DNA of 64,000 bases, from the NCBI GenBank assembly GCA_014338405.1, contig JTDE01000281.1, positions 43,419-107,418 on the forward strand, read 5' to 3'. Shown one piece after another: positions 13,201 through 26,500 of the stretch. The position numbers and the translations under genes were made by a program. A model generated the notes under the pieces. That model saw only the letters and a program-made list of their open reading frames with translations, was not told the origin of the DNA and searched no databases. Each line of letters begins with the position of its first letter. The first letter of the stretch is position 1. This DNA comes from Paragonimus skrjabini miyazakii. Taxonomy: Eukaryota > Platyhelminthes > Trematoda > Plagiorchiida > Troglotrematidae.

Positions 13201-14064
13201 TTGGAAATGGACTGACCGAAAGTCTATGCGAATGTGAATTTTGCTATCTAGTGTTAATCGTTAATGCTGTTGGTTCTTCAACTCTTCGACTACTTATCAG
13301 TCATTAGCGAAATACATTTTCTCCTGTTGTCTTAAATTTCTATCTCCCTAGAAGAGATGAAGTGATAGTGCTATTGGGTTGGAAGCGAATAGCAATACTG
13401 CTCTTCTGTAGGAAGAATCTTCGGCGTGAAAGTGTTCCATCGGAATAAGAAGGTGTGGTCCACTATGTGGGATGCTCAGTCAGCATCCTTAATTACTCAT
13501 TGGGAAGTAAGTCGTTACTTTTGTCTTCAAACCTACTCACTGGCATGAGGTGACTTAAATTTACAATGAATTTATAATTGTATACCCATTTCCGCTTTTA
13601 ACGTGTGCATTAATCTTGTGTGGTTTCTGGCCTGATTTATGTTGTATTTTAAAATTCCATAAGATACCAACAAGTTGTCAACAAAACACACAGGTTACAG
13701 TCAGTATTTACTACTGTTTGTCAGTTAGGTGTCAAAGTAGCTAACACCAAGGTACCATGCTACTGACATATCTTATGGTTAATTTTACGCGCTACACAAC
13801 AATGATTGGACAATTCAGTGAATACATCAGATGGTACTAGTGTGTGCATTTGTGTGGGTATGCACACACAATCGTGTACATATGTGCAATTGATCAAGGT
13901 CATGTGGTCAGTAAGCAAAATTGCCGATAAATTCGCTTGACACACTTGGCCCTAAGTAATCACACATTTCTTGTATCATCGTATACACAGCAGTCAGTTT
14001 TAGTTGAGCACTCTCCAAACAAAGACGACCATTGACAGCAGTCTTAACTTGCTACTATTAAGCA
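10297..14064. other. Upstream region of the large-Rab gene
   Basis: No coding exon recognised. A promoter and untranslated exons of the gene starting at 14065 would be expected here or further upstream, but no TATA box or initiator could be assigned. Confidence 0.45.
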
Positions 14065-14573
14065 ATGGTAACGGAATCATTGCAGGAATTCTTTATTAAC
14101 AATGACATTGAAAAAGATGGCAGTCTAAACAAGAGTCAGTGGATTGATTTGTGCACTCGGGAGGAAATTAATCTATCGCCGCAGTTGGCCAGTGCTCTTT
14201 TTGACGGGCTGGATACCGACGCGGATGGACAAGTGAGAATTGAAGACATCATGAAAGAACTGTTGGCTTATGAAGCCAACCAAGAAAAGACTGGCATAAC
14301 ACCACTTACTAATCGAAGAGCATCCTCCTTAGATCCAAACTTACGAAATCAGGGTGAATCAAGTTCGCTGGTGAGCACAAAACGCACCCCCGTAGTTCGG
14401 GAATCCAGAAAGCAATCCAAAAGATTGTACGAAAGACGAAACCATGGGAAATTTCTCAGTCAATCCTCTTCTACACATATAGATGATAATGGTGAAGTGT
14501 TTGTCACAAAAAAAGAGTTTGCTGATGATGGGTCCGAAATTTTCTCCACAACACCCGTTACTCTCAATCCGAG
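14065..14573 (+). CDS. Exon 1: N-terminus and EF-hand pair
   Basis: Encodes residues 1-169 plus two bases of codon 170. The helix-loop-helix LQEFFINNDIEKDG and the second hand LFDGLDTDADGQVRIED form the EF pair. After residue 75 the chain becomes a basic, serine-rich linker (RESRKQSKRLYERRN) that looks disordered. The donor is AG|GTTGGT at 14574, weaker than consensus. It is chosen because it gives phase 2 and joins cleanly to the exon at 19905 (NPR-YKKLQDLE). The frame itself stays open to 14610, so an unspliced reading would add only a few residues. Confidence 0.85.
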
Positions 14574-17500
14574 GTTGGTTTTTAATTTCAACCGATTACC
14601 AATTCTATGAATGTTGTGTCAGTTTTGTTAGCTGAAGTTGAGTTAATTTTTCTGAATGAACAGTCCCAGTTTCATTCTCAACCTTAATTCCATAGCAAAA
14701 CCATCAAATCTGTTGCTGATGCTCCCGTCTTCTCGTTACATGATTGTAACAACTATTCATCACGGTCGATAGGAAGATCATGTTGTGTCATCAAGAACTC
14801 ATATAACCTTGAGCACAAAATCAAATCAGTATGCATTGGATAGAGTGACATTAGCATCACTTCTCTGTTTAGTATTGTAGAGAGGAGAGTGACATTATAA
14901 ACGATTGGGAAACTAGAGGGTGAAACAAAATCAGCTACTGTTTATCTGGCGTTGAAAATATTCGCATGCGTTGACATGAACTGTTTTGTTTTCAAATCAG
15001 TTATATTTTCAAGAGTAAGGAATAGCTATGGAATCATTAATGTTCCTGTTTTTTTACCTTGTGTTAATGTAAACGTGTCTTTTAGAAATACTATTTGTTT
15101 GAGGTCACGGTGTAAGCGTATGGTTGTACGCTCCAAACAGGCATGGTAGGCACACATCAACTTTGAATTCAAACTGACCCAAATGATGCTTTCTTCTGTA
15201 ATACAGATGTTTTGATCAATCGGCCGGTTAGTCTAGGTAATTTCCAACTTCGCCGGCAACTACCAAAATGTACTTGGGTGGCAATATGGAAAATTATGAA
15301 AATAACTTTGAACCTATTTTACAAACCATCGAAAATCGGAAGATACAATGTGGATTAGGGTTGACCTATGTATATTGGAACTCTTCTTCAAACGTTCACA
15401 TATGAATGATTCAACTTTTGGATTGAATGTGACACTAGAGTTACAGAGTGACTGGCTAACATTCCTTCAATTATCTGGTTTATTGAACAAGATAAGGTTT
15501 CAAGGTAACCAGTTATTGGAAATCCATAGACATGGAGAATAATTTGAGCGTTGAGTCTGCCTAGACTAAATGTGCTTAGACTACTTGTTTCAGGAGGCGT
15601 TAATTTTTATCTACCTGCAAATGACTACATTCATGTAGGAAAACGTGGTGTTCAACTAGTAACAAGGGTTATCCAATAAGATGTTTGGAAAGTTGACCAC
15701 AAACACTGCCTAACCCAAGTGCGCAGGAACCTAGAAACTATAAAGTAATGTGGTTGATTTGAAAAGTTTGAAAAATCGGGACTTATTCGTAGATTTTTAA
15801 AGAGAGTAGACGTCATGGTTGTTTCTCAAAAACGGAATGCTTAATGTTTATTCCCGGTACACCTGAAAGACCCGTTATCTGTTTATGAACCTCATAACTA
15901 CACATACAAAGTATAATGTACGAACATTGGAAAGACTTAGTGATAACTAAAGGCCAGAAGAAATGAACATCGAAAATGGGTTGTAGTACAACGTTGAACT
16001 AAACCTGCATATTTGAACTTGCTTAGAGATTCCACAGGTACAACTGATTCGTTGGAATCCCATAATAAAAATTATATTGAAAATGTTCAGATACCGGGGT
16101 AAGAATTCAATTCTGACCATAAAAGGTTGGCTACATAACTCACAGAAAGTGTCTCATGGCAGGCACTTGTGACATACTCATGCAATTGTCAGTATTCACA
16201 CTCTCCTTCAGTACACTGCAATTAGCCCCATGTCTGTCATTTTTGATGTTCTGTTTGAGTTGTGATTTTCACAATAATAAATATATAATTAGGCAATTCA
16301 CGTGGGAACTGTCGAAAGCAATTGTTTACGCAAATACCTTCATATAAAAACACAAGCAAGCTAATGACTACGGTTGTGACCTCTCGGGTGCAAGGTCGAT
16401 CATACATCGATCTACTTGCTTTGTACCCGTTGTTGAATTTGCTAACTAGTCATACGATTGAAAAGTTTCTGTACCGTCCTCAAGATTTTAAGTCTTCCTA
16501 CTGTTTCAAACTAGAATGGCTTTAAGTTGTTTAACTGTATTCATTTCATAACTGGTTTGATCTTCACATGCCTTCATCCTATCGGAAACATTTTCTCTTG
16601 TTACACCATCCATAAATTATTATGCACCCATAACGCTTGACCTACCACATTTGAACTAACGTATAGATTTATGTTTCGTTTGCATCAGATAATCTTACAT
16701 CCGTACTCGATTCATTTGATTTTAAGAAGATTCTGAATCGGAAATGAAGCGTAATTGAAAAACAAACCGATCGATTGCTTTTTACACTATGAAGTCTTAA
16801 TCACTTTCATGTGAAAAATATACGTAACATGTTCGCTGATTGAACCAGTAACGATTATATTTAACATGTTCCCCCCATCGTTTCAGACAATTAGTCATGA
16901 GATTTTAAACTGAAAACTAACCGAACTGTAGACTGGTATGAATAATGATTGATCGTGAAAAGTTGACCAACTATACTTATTACTAATGCAACTGGCATGA
17001 AAAAGTGACGAGTTAGTACGAATGACCAGTCAGCAGTAAACTTGTTGTTCTGCTGCTGCTTGACTCATCAGACGCTTCAAAGGAGTGGTGTATGAATACC
17101 GTGTGAAAATTTACGCACTTCAACTATTGTATTCACGGCACTCACTATCACGTGTTTGCAGAAAAAGGGTGACGTTGAAGACAGAATGATACTTGATGTT
17201 TAGTTTGCAAATTATAACGTGCTTCTTACGGTACTTTATAAAACCTGGTTGTCATAAAAGTACTGAGAAAAAAATTGATTTAAGCAGGGCATTTTTTTGA
17301 CTTAAGAGAACAGCATTGAAACAGTATGCAAAACGAGTTAAGAGATGGGGAGTTGGCAACTGCAGTTATAAATCCATGTGAGAAATTGTTTAAATCGTCC
17401 AGTTCCAAAACACTACAGGAAGTATTCACCTTCTGCTAATCGTTTCAGAGTTCAGATAGGCTTAACAACATTCGCCTGAGTTGCGTTGTAGTGAACCAAC

Positions 17501-20500
17501 ATACGACTTCAGTACAAAAGGAAATTTTCCCAAAGTGAACAATCATATCCTGTTATAAGTTTTCTGACCTTTCATGTTCTAAAAGTCTCCCGGCAGCCAA
17601 AACTTAGTAACATTACAGTTTTATAGAAATTTACACCATTTTAATGTCCTATTCCTCTGCAACTTCATCATAAACGTCATATAGCCAGCTGGATTTTTTG
17701 CTGTTCTCATTAAGTTGCAACAGTCAACATTTTGGCATCTTTACCTCCTGTATCTCGTTAAACAAGTTACATACCGGTAATTCGAACCTTAAGTTAGTTT
17801 ATCCGAGTAGATTTTTATTTATTTATTTATTTATTTATTTCATTTACACTTAACTGACTTGTTTGGTTAGCTTGGCTTCTTAAATATTGGAGGGTACACA
17901 AGCTCAGCTTAAGCGGAACTCACAAACTTTACCAATGTTGGTCTTAAACAGTGACAAAACTACTATCCACTACTGTACGAAACTTGAGACAAGTCAGTTC
18001 TTCATGCATGTATACTACTCTAGTGGCGAAATCTCAAGTTTGCGGATATGATACACTAAAACCTAGTTGTTGCACTGAACAGTGGTTAGTCCAACTGTGT
18101 ACGATTCAGCTAGGATTCTTGATATGCACCGACTGAGACCATGCAACTGTTTGATCGGGTTGTGATGCAACTAGTCAAGAATGTGCACATGCAACTTAAC
18201 GATCTATGTCGAACGACACCTTACCACGAAATCTATGAGCTCACCAGTGATCTAGTGAATAAGAGCCCTTTGGCAAAACACAACGTTTTAATGATCAATA
18301 CGGTTACCATCTAGGAAATCTTTAATTAATTCTATGGTTGCGACCGATAAATATGTCCCAGTCGTGGGGTCATGAACTGCACGCAACAGAATTTAGTGTT
18401 CCTCCGAGTGAGAGGAGCTCACAACCTGATCATTAATAACAAACAAAAGTGGTTGAACGTTCACATATGATAATTCGGACGTGCTTAATATGGAGCCAAT
18501 GGGGCAGTGTTCAACATGGTTTTGTCACGAAAGCATGCCCGAAGTTCTAATCTCGGCCGTGGCAAAGATATGCACAACTGACGAACTGTAACAATTGTCC
18601 AAGTCATGTCTGTTGTCTCTTTTCAAAAGTGGCCGGCCAGAACGTCTACCCCAATGCAAGAGCAGCGATAGATTGTGAGTGGTGTTCAACGGGTGTGTTG
18701 ATTTAGTCATACGTATTGTGGGTTAAATAAACAACACGCTGGTCTCACAAGCACGGTACCCGGACCAGACAAGCTGATGAGTTGGAACAAAGGTTGAATA
18801 CAAGTTTAATGTTCTATTTTGAGGTCAACCAACTGATACCAAGATTATTTGAATACGACAGTCGAAATCAACCTGTCACAATCATTGATTTGTCCACTGG
18901 TTTCAGTGACACTGGTGGATGCAATTGTGCTAGGAAATCTTGACAGAAGAACCTGTCGAATTAGATTGCCAGATTTCTTATTCCAAACTGAACACCATTC
19001 AACGTTGATTGCAGCCTTCACATTCAGGTAGAGTTTCCTGCCGGTCTCTTTCGAAAAAAAGTATTAGGCTCGAGATTTGCTTTTATTAAAACTTGCCAGT
19101 AATGCATGTCCTTGCCCCTACTGTGACTAGAACTCCGGTCACGCTTTCATGAGGCAACTGTTTTGACCACTGTGCCATTGACCTCACTCTAGGCATGACC
19201 GAATTATCGTATCTGAACGTCCAACCAATTTTATTTGTGAGTAATGATCAGTTTGTCCAGTTGTCCCGAGAGGAGAAAGTAACTGTCCTGTTAAATTCAG
19301 TCAATAACCCCGCGACTAGGAATCTCGAAGCAAGCGAAAATCTCCAATGTCATTAAACCTGTTAGGCGACATTTTAGGTTACTGATGAGTAGTCGGAGAT
19401 TTAGTTAATTCCAAGCTGAACATCACTCATAGATGATCTTCACACCCAGGTACTCACGTAATACAGGTGTTCCTCTATTGACTGGTGACATGAGATTAGG
19501 CGAATTCTATCTCATTTTGTTAATGTAAATGCAAGTAGAGAATTTCTTCAGCATAATAAGACGTTTTACAACGGCGTTCGTTATAACGAACCAAAAAGCT
19601 CACTCTCCTTATTGACCAGTGATTTTCTTCCTTATATCGTTCTTTTTGTTATAATGCTCCTCGTTATGTGATTGCAAATAAGTAACGTCGGAGCAACTAA
19701 AGATTGTCCAGAAGGCTGCTAGAAGCACCCAATTAGTTGGACAACCACTTTAGACAGGAAAATGTACTCTCGTTTAAACTGCAGACAGAAGTGGCCTTCA
19801 CTGTTTAAAATCTCATAACACAAAACAAGTAAACAATGATTACTTGATCGAAACTGTTTATGGAACGGTAAATTCGCTATGATTCATTTTAATTTGCTTG
19901 ATAGATATAAAAAGCTTCAAGATTTGGAGACGGAAATTAGTCGCAGCTATCCCCAACTTCTACCGACTTTCAACAATGTAATGGAAGATTTTCGTACAGA
20001 ACTTATCGCTTCTCGTAAGGAAAAGTCGGCTTTGGAGCAAAATTATTTACAGTGAGTTGGCGAGTGTTGTATCAGTGCCGTGCTGTTTCGATTATTTGTT
20101 TCGCACCTGACAGACACTGTTTTACTTGTCATCTAATGTTGTAAAATTGTTATGTAAATAATTCTGTATCACGAAAAACCCATGCAGCGCTAATTTATGC
20201 TTGTTGGCTAGCTAACCAGAGCAGTAATAAAATCTAGGGTTTATCCCAGCAACACACTGGTCCTGTTGAAAGTTTTTAAATAATCATTTCGCAGTTCATT
20301 CGAACTACCGCTATTCCTGGAAACATTCTATGAATTTGAACCTAGGAGAGCAAATTGATCCATATTTCCGCAAAAGAGTGACGGAACTCGTGAGTAATCT
20401 GTGAGGTGTTATATGTATGCCTCAGTCAGTACATATCAGTAGTAAAGCCCTATGTCAGTGGTGTGAAACAGCATTTTTGAATAATTCATATAGTCGCACC

Positions 20501-23500
20501 TTAACCTCTGTTGTTCCATGCATACAAATTTAGGCAGCGTCATGCACACCGAGGCCTGTGGACGGGCCCATTAGTTTATCAACTCCAATTGATCACCCGG
20601 CTAACCGAATGAGAGTAACAGTGAAGCGTGTTAGGGTTCTGTTATTTCACGTCTACGAAACTTGGTCACCCTGGCTAGAAGACGTAAACCATCTTCTAGT
20701 ATTTGACCACGGCTTTCTACGTTCGATCGCTCGTATCGAGTGGCAATGACGACTAAGCAACGGAGGTGTTAGGGAACGGATAGTTGATAAAGTGTAAAGG
20801 GAGCCTCTTTGTTCAATACATGAGTTTTCAAAAACATAGACGGTTAGGCCATGTGCTAAGGATACCAGCTAATCTGCTACACTGGGTGACCTTTGTTGAT
20901 TATTAAGCAGGCTGACGTAGGGTGCAAGATGAATAGATGACGATCTGGCATGATGAAATGAAGTCATTCATCAAAGGGTTAAGTAGTGTTGGTCGAGTCT
21001 ATCCTCCAGGCTGAGTTCCTTGCGATTCAAGGAGTTAGTGGTTAGAGACTTTAGGTGAGAAAGCAGGGTGACGTGCATCTTGTTTTTTGACTGAGTAATC
21101 TATATAATAAGTGCAAGAAAAGGCGCTGTACTTTTGAAACCACATGGAATGTGTTTCATTGATGATTGCATACTGTTACGTGTAGCTTACTTGCTCGTTT
21201 ACAAGATGCAGTCATAGTTTTGTTGGATTTTTTATTATGGACAGTTTGTAATTGCTAGGCTGTTTCCTTCCTCTTGCTTTCTCTTCCTGGCTGCGGCTTG
21301 CTTGTTTTTGTTGTTTATGTGTCATTTAAGAATCAGCGTGAACCACTAATGTTTTGCTACCCTCAATGATGAGACTTAGAGTAAACGTCAGTCTTATCTC
21401 CCAAGGTGTTTACAAGTAGTCTTGCTTACAGACTTGTAATGTATTACGTTAGTGATTGCGATGTTAAAAATGACGGTTTTAATCTCCGTTTTTCCTTCTC
21501 CACTGCTGTGTCGTCAATTTGGTTGATAAAGTATGTACATTGCTGCATCAGCTTCTTTCATATATGCACTGGAGTGAACCTATGGTATTTATTCATAGAT
21601 TGCAAAAAATCGGTTCTTCAGCCTTAATCACACTGTCAATTAAATATATAGCTTTCTGTCCTCTCTTAAGCTAGATATCCATTTGTCATCATAACCCGGG
21701 TGCTTTTGTCCACAGTTAAAGTTGATGGCTATAAATATCAGTCTGCTGTGACCGATCTCTTCAGTATTGCAGGTGGATTATGTGTTCCCTAAGCGTCGAT
21801 TGTGAGTGACGATTACTCTTCTCCCTCCAGATCACTTTCAGCTTCCGACCCGATAGCTTTTTAATTACCAGTGAACCTAATCAGCAGGATTTACCCTAAA
21901 GTTATAAACACAACAAACTGATGGCTACAAATCATTCCAATTGTTGACAGGTTCATACTGTTAGAATAGTTTAGTGTTGTACAGACTAGCATCTTCATAC
22001 ATGAATTCTTCGTTGACCTATGAAAAAGATTTTACAAGCTATTTACTGAAGTGTTTCAAGGCTATTTTTAAAATGTACTACAGTGTGTTCATTCTTGGTG
22101 CGTGCTAAGCATTTATTAACAATAATTTTTATGGTGTATAAAGAATTAACTATTGGATCTAGTCACAGATTTACACCGGACATACCATACAGCACCTCAT
22201 TACCGAGATGAGTCAATACCAACAGAAGATCACGTGACCGCCTCTAAATAAACCTGATTATCTATGTAATATCAAAGCATTTGCAATTGTTGATCACGTG
22301 TAAGGTGCATACAATGAAAATGACATGGACATTCTCTAGGTAGTAAGACTAATACCTGAACTTACTGAAAGGGGTCTAGTTTCGAGGAGTAACTAAAATC
22401 GACGTCACTATCGTGATTGGCAAGCAGGCCCTGGATTTATTCAGTTGACTTTCACTAGTGGCTGGTGGAACAGTCTTCGATCCAACGGCTCAAACAACCT
22501 AGATGAAATCGAATTCAGGTAAAATACCATCACTTCTATTTTGTTTCATCAGTTATCTAACAATAATGTATGGTATCATATTTGACCCTTCCTTCCTCTC
22601 ACAAAATCAATCAACAGTTAAACATACCTAGCTGACTGGCTATTTTAAACTTGTTCTCAATCTCCTACATCAAATAACTCAAGCCTAGTAATGACTCTCT
22701 GACAATGTCCACTTAGCTGTTAATCTGCCACTTTCTAATTCGTACAGCAACATGTAACATTCCGGCCAGCTGGTCACCGGATTCCCCATTCTGTAACCAG
22801 TTTTGTGAACATCGGTGTCTTAGGAACAATACGAAGTAACTGTGGTTTTGTTATCGTGTTACAATCAATATTCAGGCTTATCTTGTTCTAAGTAAGATAA
22901 GTCCAACAAACCTTTGCAAAGCTGTAGATTCTTCCACATTATTTTAAAAAATGTCAATTTTATAGTCAGTGTTATTCATGAAGAATCAAAATCTCCACAA
23001 AAAATGCCGATAGGGTTCTCATAAGTATTGGAGGCTTGGCAACTCTCATAAATTAACTGGAGATCACACGCTGTCTGTTTGACCGACTTACACATGACTA
23101 GCAAGTGTACCACTTGACTAGGTTGCTTGTTATTTTATACTACAACCAAGAAGATTCCGCACAGCAGGGTTTCAGGTCATTGACTGCGCACAGTAACCTA
23201 CTTCACTGACCGACAAAGCAACCATGATAGACTGCAGCAAATGTACACTTAAAAACAGTTAGTGAATAGCTGTGGTTGATTGATTAGTTTCGCATAACTA
23301 TATTAGTCTCTGTAGCAACAACATGGTAAAGATTTCTTGTTTGAAAAATGTCATCCACTTGACCTCTTGTAATCGGAAATCTCTTTCAGCAACGGAATAT
23401 TTTCTTCACGCTTCAATGCTGTAACGCGGTTTTCTTGAAAAATTATACTTTCACCTTCCACTTATGCTTAAACTCTTTTGTACAATTGCTAATCGATCTC

Positions 23501-26500
23501 CTAATCTTTTTCATGACTTGCCTTGAGCTTACGAACACGTTTTTTGAAACAACGAATCTATATCATATAGATAATGTGGTAGAGATCTTTCAGTTATGAA
23601 CTGAAACTTTTACGTGATTAGCCATCATTTCTATATCGTGACTCAAGGACCTTATGTTCGTTTTTCCATCGAAAAAATTCGAAAATAAAATATGGTCTTC
23701 ACTGTCCAAACAAAATTGAGAAATCAACCCAGTCTATAAAAAACCACGATTTTTTCTCCGCGAGAAAGTTTATAAGCATTCTGTTAAGGGTGATACCAGA
23801 TTTTTATCATAATACTTCGAAATACCACCCTAGTGATTACTGGTCTGTCAATCGTTTTTCCTTCGTACCTGGTTGTTCTTCATCCATAGTCATATAATTA
23901 TCAAGTTTGACAACTAATTGTCATCCGTAACCACTATCCGTCATCCATGCATGGTTATGTGTCGTATTTGGCTAGATTTATAACTAGTTCATAAGTTCCA
24001 TTGCATCAATTGGAATTATCGATGCCAAATTTGAGGAACCACTATGATGGGTTCAGTAAGTGTTTTTGAACCGGTGTACTAAATAGGTAGCTTAAATGCA
24101 GCAGACAAAAAACTGTGTATCACACTCATTATCATCATCATCGTGACAGCCATGAGCCTGACCAAAAGGTACTGTGGCTCGGGCCGCCGTTCACCTCAAC
24201 AGTGACGTGGAATATCCTAGAAGAAAACGTTACTAAAAAGGTTGAACATTATCACAAGAAAACAAGGCGGATGAATTAGAAATGGTATGGATACAGATAC
24301 GTCATTGACTGTGACACATTACCATCTCGGATAGCGTCTCTAACCAGCGGTTTGAGTGATCACGAGGACCCTATCCAAGCAGGCGACACCTACCCACTTT
24401 GCTCAATGAAGCAGTCAGGGTCTTCATATTTCGTGACCACGTCGTTGGTTGACCACCACGCGGTTTTACCTAACTGTTGGTGGTCTCAGTATATAATGCC
24501 CGGTACGGTAATCGATAGGATGACATACGGAGTACGTGACCTAATCATCGCAAGCTGTGCAACGTAATTAGTTGACCAACTGATCGCGCATTCCGAGGGT
24601 TCCGGAATACGCGCCGGCGAACTGCCACATTGTTCACGCGATCAGTCCACTTAATATGGGCCAACTGGCGGAGACAACGATAATCAAACACAGCAAGCTT
24701 GTTGACATCTTCTTTGTGAACAGGCCACGTTTCCGAACCATAAAGCAAAATGGAACGCACACATTATATACCCTTCCCTTCATTGACAACCGGACGTCTC
24801 TCCGATAAATGTCTAAAGTGAATTTCTATGAAATCACATTTTTTAAGTTAGGTTATTATTTAGTTTTACATTGTATACGACTGACTGACTAATCTCCTCA
24901 GCGCATTCAGCAAATTTTCGCTTGTTACGTAACTAACCCTAGCGAAAACTAAAGGAAATTCATAAAAAGTGACCGTCGTAGCACGGTCAAGCCATATGGT
25001 TCGTTAGAGTTTAGAAGAGCTTTTCTGGTAATCCGTTTTGTGAAGACCGGTTATCGACCATCGTTTTCAGTTTACTATTAGCCTTCGCAGTAAAACTGAC
25101 GAATGGACCAGAGATGGCATATGTATGGTCACGTGTCAGTGATGCATTAATAGGTTGTCTATTAGACAGGTAGGCTAACTTGGAGAGACGGATGGTGGGA
25201 AGTACATATAAAGGATAAGTGAATCAGAAACTCGTCGAATAGTGTGTAAAAAAGAATAAATAACAAAATAACAAGTACCATCAATTCTTTCCGGTTTTCC
25301 TGGGAAACCTTATCAACCCAGTCAAATAAGAAACAATATAGTTTCTGTATGTTTTTGGATGAGAAAAACAACTGCGCACAATTTCCATTCTGGTAGGTGC
25401 AGACTGGGTGTGACTACAACGAATGAGATGTGCCAACTTATGTGAAACTAAATAAACTTTTGATTGGTGTTTAACTACCTGAAAAGTCTTCATGAGAAAC
25501 GTGACTGCATTTTGTAGACAGCTTTAGGCTTTCCCAAATATCATAAATTTTTTGTGAGATTACTTGTGAAAAATCATAAGCAAACTGTATACCACCAAAT
25601 GATGGAACATACTTCGGAAGTATTCTGAAAGAAAAACGCTTATCAATTACAGAGATTCATTTAACCCTGTCAAAACTTTTTTTGCCAGATAAGAATGAGT
25701 GTCGAAGTGTTAGTATTTGAAAAATTTTATTCTTCAAAGGAATCTTTCAATAACTACGAGTGGACTGCTAGTTGACAGAAAGAAAATTCTTGGTACTACA
25801 ACAATACCAAGTCAGATCACCCAAACATTCATGTGAACGGATTAGAAATTAGGTCAGAAAACTGTCAGTGTAGAGTGAATAATGCGATAAAAACAACAAA
25901 AGACACTCAACTGGAAAAGAATCTGCGGAGTAACAACTAGTAGAAGAATTGCTTCTTCTTGAAGTCGATAAAATTGAACGCAAAACAGTACTTAAACCTA
26001 GAGAAGTGACCCATAACCATCTTGATTAATGACAAAAATTACCTAATGCGTCAGCATTGCTGAAAAGTTTTCACTACACTGTTGTTTACTTCACAAATGC
26101 GATCTCTAGTGGCAAACTTGATGAACAGTTTGTGGTAAAGGTTTGTCCTGCCGTGCTTTTGCGCTAACAAGAACGTAGCGGTTATTTTGTTGATAATCTT
26201 GTCTATTTCCTACTTAAGTTCCAAATGTTGAATTTTCTGTTCGTAGGGATAAACTACAGAAAATGACAACAGAATCGTTTTAACTTCTTTGGTAGGGATC
26301 TTGTTGTTTCGCGGAGCACTCAATAACTGTGCGCATATCAGCAGAGTAAACTCCGTACCTTCTGTTCGATGGTATTGCAAATTGGTCGATTTTTGTTAAA
26401 TTCCAATATTGTCATTTTTTATTCGTGAATCCCGTAAGCTGGACAAATTTGTGATTTACATAACACTTGGAGGCTTACCATCTTCTGATTGGTATCCATT

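Larger units (their letters stand above)
14574..19904 (+). other. Intron 1 (5.3 kb)
   Basis: GT at 14574, AG at 19904. Apart from the (TTTA)n run, the SINE-like piece and R1 repeats, nothing is recognised. Confidence 0.65.
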
